Below are positions 14,600 through 16,371 of a stretch of 16,371 nucleotides of DNA, in pieces; position 1 is the stretch's first letter; every line of letters begins with the position of its first letter. The stretch is taken from NCBI GenBank assembly GCA_039700805.1, contig JBCAZE010000061.1, forward strand, positions 1 to 16,371. Reading direction: 5' to 3'. Under the pieces are notes generated by a model that was not told the origin of the DNA, did not search any database, and saw nothing but the letters and a program-made list of their open reading frames with translations. The DNA comes from CALBPI01 sp039700805. GTDB taxonomy: Bacteria; Pseudomonadota; Gammaproteobacteria; Steroidobacterales; Woeseiaceae. The translations under genes and the position numbers were made by a program.

Positions 14600-16348
14600 T
14601 TAGACTGCTTTTTCTAGCGCCTCAATGATCGTTCGTCGTGTCGACTCTAGTGCTTCTGGCACACGCCCTTCGAATTCCTGCACATAACGACCCACTTCGT
14701 TCAATTCGGCAATCCACGCCTTGGAATCAACATCGAGTAGCGTCTCGAGTCTCGAAGCTTCGATCGCTAGATCGGTGGTGTCGATATCGCGCGCGAAGGG
14801 TAACTTTCCGATAGGGGTATCTTCGGCGTCGACGGCGCCATCGCAGCGCTCGAGTATCCACTTGATGACGCGTAGATTTTCGCCAAAACCTGGCCAAAGG
14901 AAGCGGCCGCTGTCGTCCTGTCGGAACCAATTGACATGGAAAATCTTCGGCAGGCGCGGGGAGCGATCGGCGAAAGACAACCAATGCTGCCAATAGTCGG
15001 CGAAGTTGTATCCGCAGAACGGTTTCATCGCCATGGGGTCTCGTCTTACCACGCCGACATTGCCTGTTGCCGCGGCGGTCGTTTCGGATGCGACACTGGC
15101 GGCGACCATCACGCCATGCTGCCAATCGTGCGCCTCATAAACCAACGGTGCGAGTTGTTTGCGACGGCCGCCGAACACAATGGCAGAGATTGGTACGCCC
15201 TCTGGCGCTTCAGATAGCGATGAATAAGCGGGGTTCGCTGTGGCGCTAACCGTAAATCGAGAGTTGGGATGCGCCGCGTGCGTCCCGGCCTGCCAGGGCG
15301 CGCCTTGCCAGTCGAAAGCGGGTTCGCCGATGTCTTTGTCTTCCCACCACGGTTGACCATCATCGGTGACCGCGACGTTGGTAAATATGGTGTCGCGTTG
15401 AATCATGTTATACGCGTTCTTGTTGGTCTTTTCATTCGTGCCGGGTACGACACCGAAGTAACCCGCCTCGGGGTTGATCGCCCGCAATTGCCCATCTTCA
15501 TCGAGGTGCAACCAGGCAATATCATCGCCGAGTGTCCACACTTTCCAACCTGGCTGTGACGCTGGTGGGATCAGCATAGCCAGGTTGGTTTTGCCACAAG
15601 CGGAAGGGAAGGCGCATGCGATGTAACGTGTCTCGCCTTCAGGATTTTCAATGCCGACGATCAGCATGTGTTCGGCCAGCCAACCTTCTTGGCGTGCTTG
15701 CCAGCTCGCAAGTCTCAGTGCGTGACACTTTTTACCAAGCAGGGCGTTTCCACCGTACCCCGAGCCGAAGCTTTTGATCGTCATCGATTCCGGAAAATGC
15801 ATGATGAAGCGGCGCTCTGGGTCCAGGGTGCCGGTGGAATGCAAGCCGCGAACGAAATGACCTTCTCGTTCGATGCGTCGTAGCGCCTGTGTACCCATGC
15901 GTGTCATGAGCTTCATATTGACCACGACATACGGGCTATCGGTAATCTCCACACCACATTTCGAATAGGGAGAATCGATCGGCCCCATGCAGTAGGGGAT
16001 GACGTACATCGTTCGACCGGTCATGCAACCTTCGAACAGCGCGTCGATTTTCTCGTGAGCGGCAGCTGGCGACATCCAATGATTGTTAGGGCCTGCGTCT
16101 TGCTCGTTTTCAGTACAAACAAACGTCAAGTGCTCGACGCGTGCGACATCATTCGGGTCTGAGCGATGTAGATAGCACCCCGGATGGGTCTCTTGATTCA
16201 GCGCGATCAGCGTACCGTCGGCGAGCATCTGGCGAACCAGTGTGTCGTATTCGCTTTCGCTGCCGTCGCACCAAACTACAGTCGACGCTCGCGTTTTCGC
16301 GGCAATGTCGTCGACCCACGTATTCAACTCAGCAAGTGTGCTGCTCAT
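14600..16348 (-). CDS. pckG: Phosphoenolpyruvate carboxykinase (GTP)
   Basis: This 582-residue cytoplasmic enzyme converts oxaloacetate and GTP to phosphoenolpyruvate, CO2 and GDP, the first committed step of gluconeogenesis. It is the GTP-type enzyme, not the ATP-type PckA: the P-loop (kinase-1) motif is FPSACGKTNLAM (247-258) with the reactive Cys251, the kinase-2 motif is LGDDIAWL (273-280), and the guanine-binding region NWFR...FLWPGFGENLRV is present. SFGSGYGGNALLGKKCHALR (193-212) holds PEP- and metal-contacting residues. Length fits the family (about 600). The ATG read from 16348 is preceded by GGGGGGA with 7-nt spacing. The promoter lies outside the window. The gene is convergent with the cyclase gene. 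Confidence 0.95.
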   Translation of the reverse strand: MSSTLAELNTWVDDIAAKTRASTVVWCDGSESEYDTLVRQMLADGTLIALNQETHPGCYLHRSDPNDVARVEHLTFVCTENEQDAGPNNHWMSPAAAHEKIDALFEGCMTGRTMYVIPYCMGPIDSPYSKCGVEITDSPYVVVNMKLMTRMGTQALRRIEREGHFVRGLHSTGTLDPERRFIMHFPESMTIKSFGSGYGGNALLGKKCHALRLASWQARQEGWLAEHMLIVGIENPEGETRYIACAFPSACGKTNLAMLIPPASQPGWKVWTLGDDIAWLHLDEDGQLRAINPEAGYFGVVPGTNEKTNKNAYNMIQRDTIFTNVAVTDDGQPWWEDKDIGEPAFDWQGAPWQAGTHAAHPNSRFTVSATANPAYSSLSEAPEGVPISAIVFGGRRKQLAPLVYEAHDWQHGVMVAASVASETTAAATGNVGVVRRDPMAMKPFCGYNFADYWQHWLSFADRSPRLPKIFHVNWFRQDDSGRFLWPGFGENLRVIKWILERCDGAVDAEDTPIGKLPFARDIDTTDLAIEASRLETLLDVDSKAWIAELNEVGRYVQEFEGRVPEALESTRRTIIEALEKAV

Positions 16349-16371
16349 AACAGATCCCCCCGGCCGTCAGC

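Noticed and set aside
14585..14613. ACGTT/AACGT hairpin followed by TTTTT between the cyclase and pckG genes
   Set aside because: The stem is only 5 bp and AT-rich, with the T-run 8 nt away, too weak to call a terminator although one is expected between convergent genes.

Overview
The window reads as chromosomal DNA of a free-living gammaproteobacterium. This is inferred from a GlrK/QseE-type sensor kinase followed by an overlapping lipoprotein gene, a DusA-type dihydrouridine synthase, a multi-PAS/GAF GGDEF-EAL protein, a GTP-type PEP carboxykinase, and a Gly-rich linker after a lipobox. No species can be named from the sequence. I saw no tRNA, rRNA, insertion sequence, phage gene or CRISPR array.

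Layout. (1) Positions 1-2420 on the minus strand hold galE, a glrK/qseE-like sensor kinase and the start of a qseG-like lipoprotein, packed as an apparent operon. galE is interrupted by an assembly gap of exactly 100 Ns. (2) Positions 2421-2627 are a divergent intergenic region with a CRP-like palindrome and candidate galE promoters. (3) Positions 2628-5500 on the plus strand encode two lipoproteins: a 759-residue protein with two PKD-like domains and an HEWGH zinc-protease motif, and a 190-residue lipoprotein of unknown function 20 nt downstream. (4) Positions 5501-5793 are a non-coding leader with short repeats and a dyad, followed by a 1194-residue PAS-PAS-GAF-PAS-PAS-GGDEF-EAL protein. (5) After a hairpin at 9418-9453 comes a translationally coupled pair: an N-formylglutamate amidohydrolase-family protein and a YbdK-like carboxylate-amine ligase. 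(6) dusA follows, then a 209-nt intergenic region with a nested inverted repeat over a candidate promoter, a class I methyltransferase, and a soluble class III nucleotide cyclase fused to an FHA domain. (7) GTP-dependent PEP carboxykinase (pckG) lies convergently at 14600-16348.

How the genes may work together. Signalling dominates: one two-component sensor, one c-di-GMP turnover protein and one cyclic-nucleotide synthase, alongside sugar-nucleotide metabolism (galE), gluconeogenesis (pckG) and cell-surface lipoproteins. A CRP-like site upstream of galE would give a cAMP signal a local target, but this is inference. The candidates most worth following for new biology are the PKD/metalloprotease plus lipoprotein pair, the amidohydrolase-ligase pair, and the cyclase-FHA fusion, which carries His where class III cyclases normally have the catalytic Asn.
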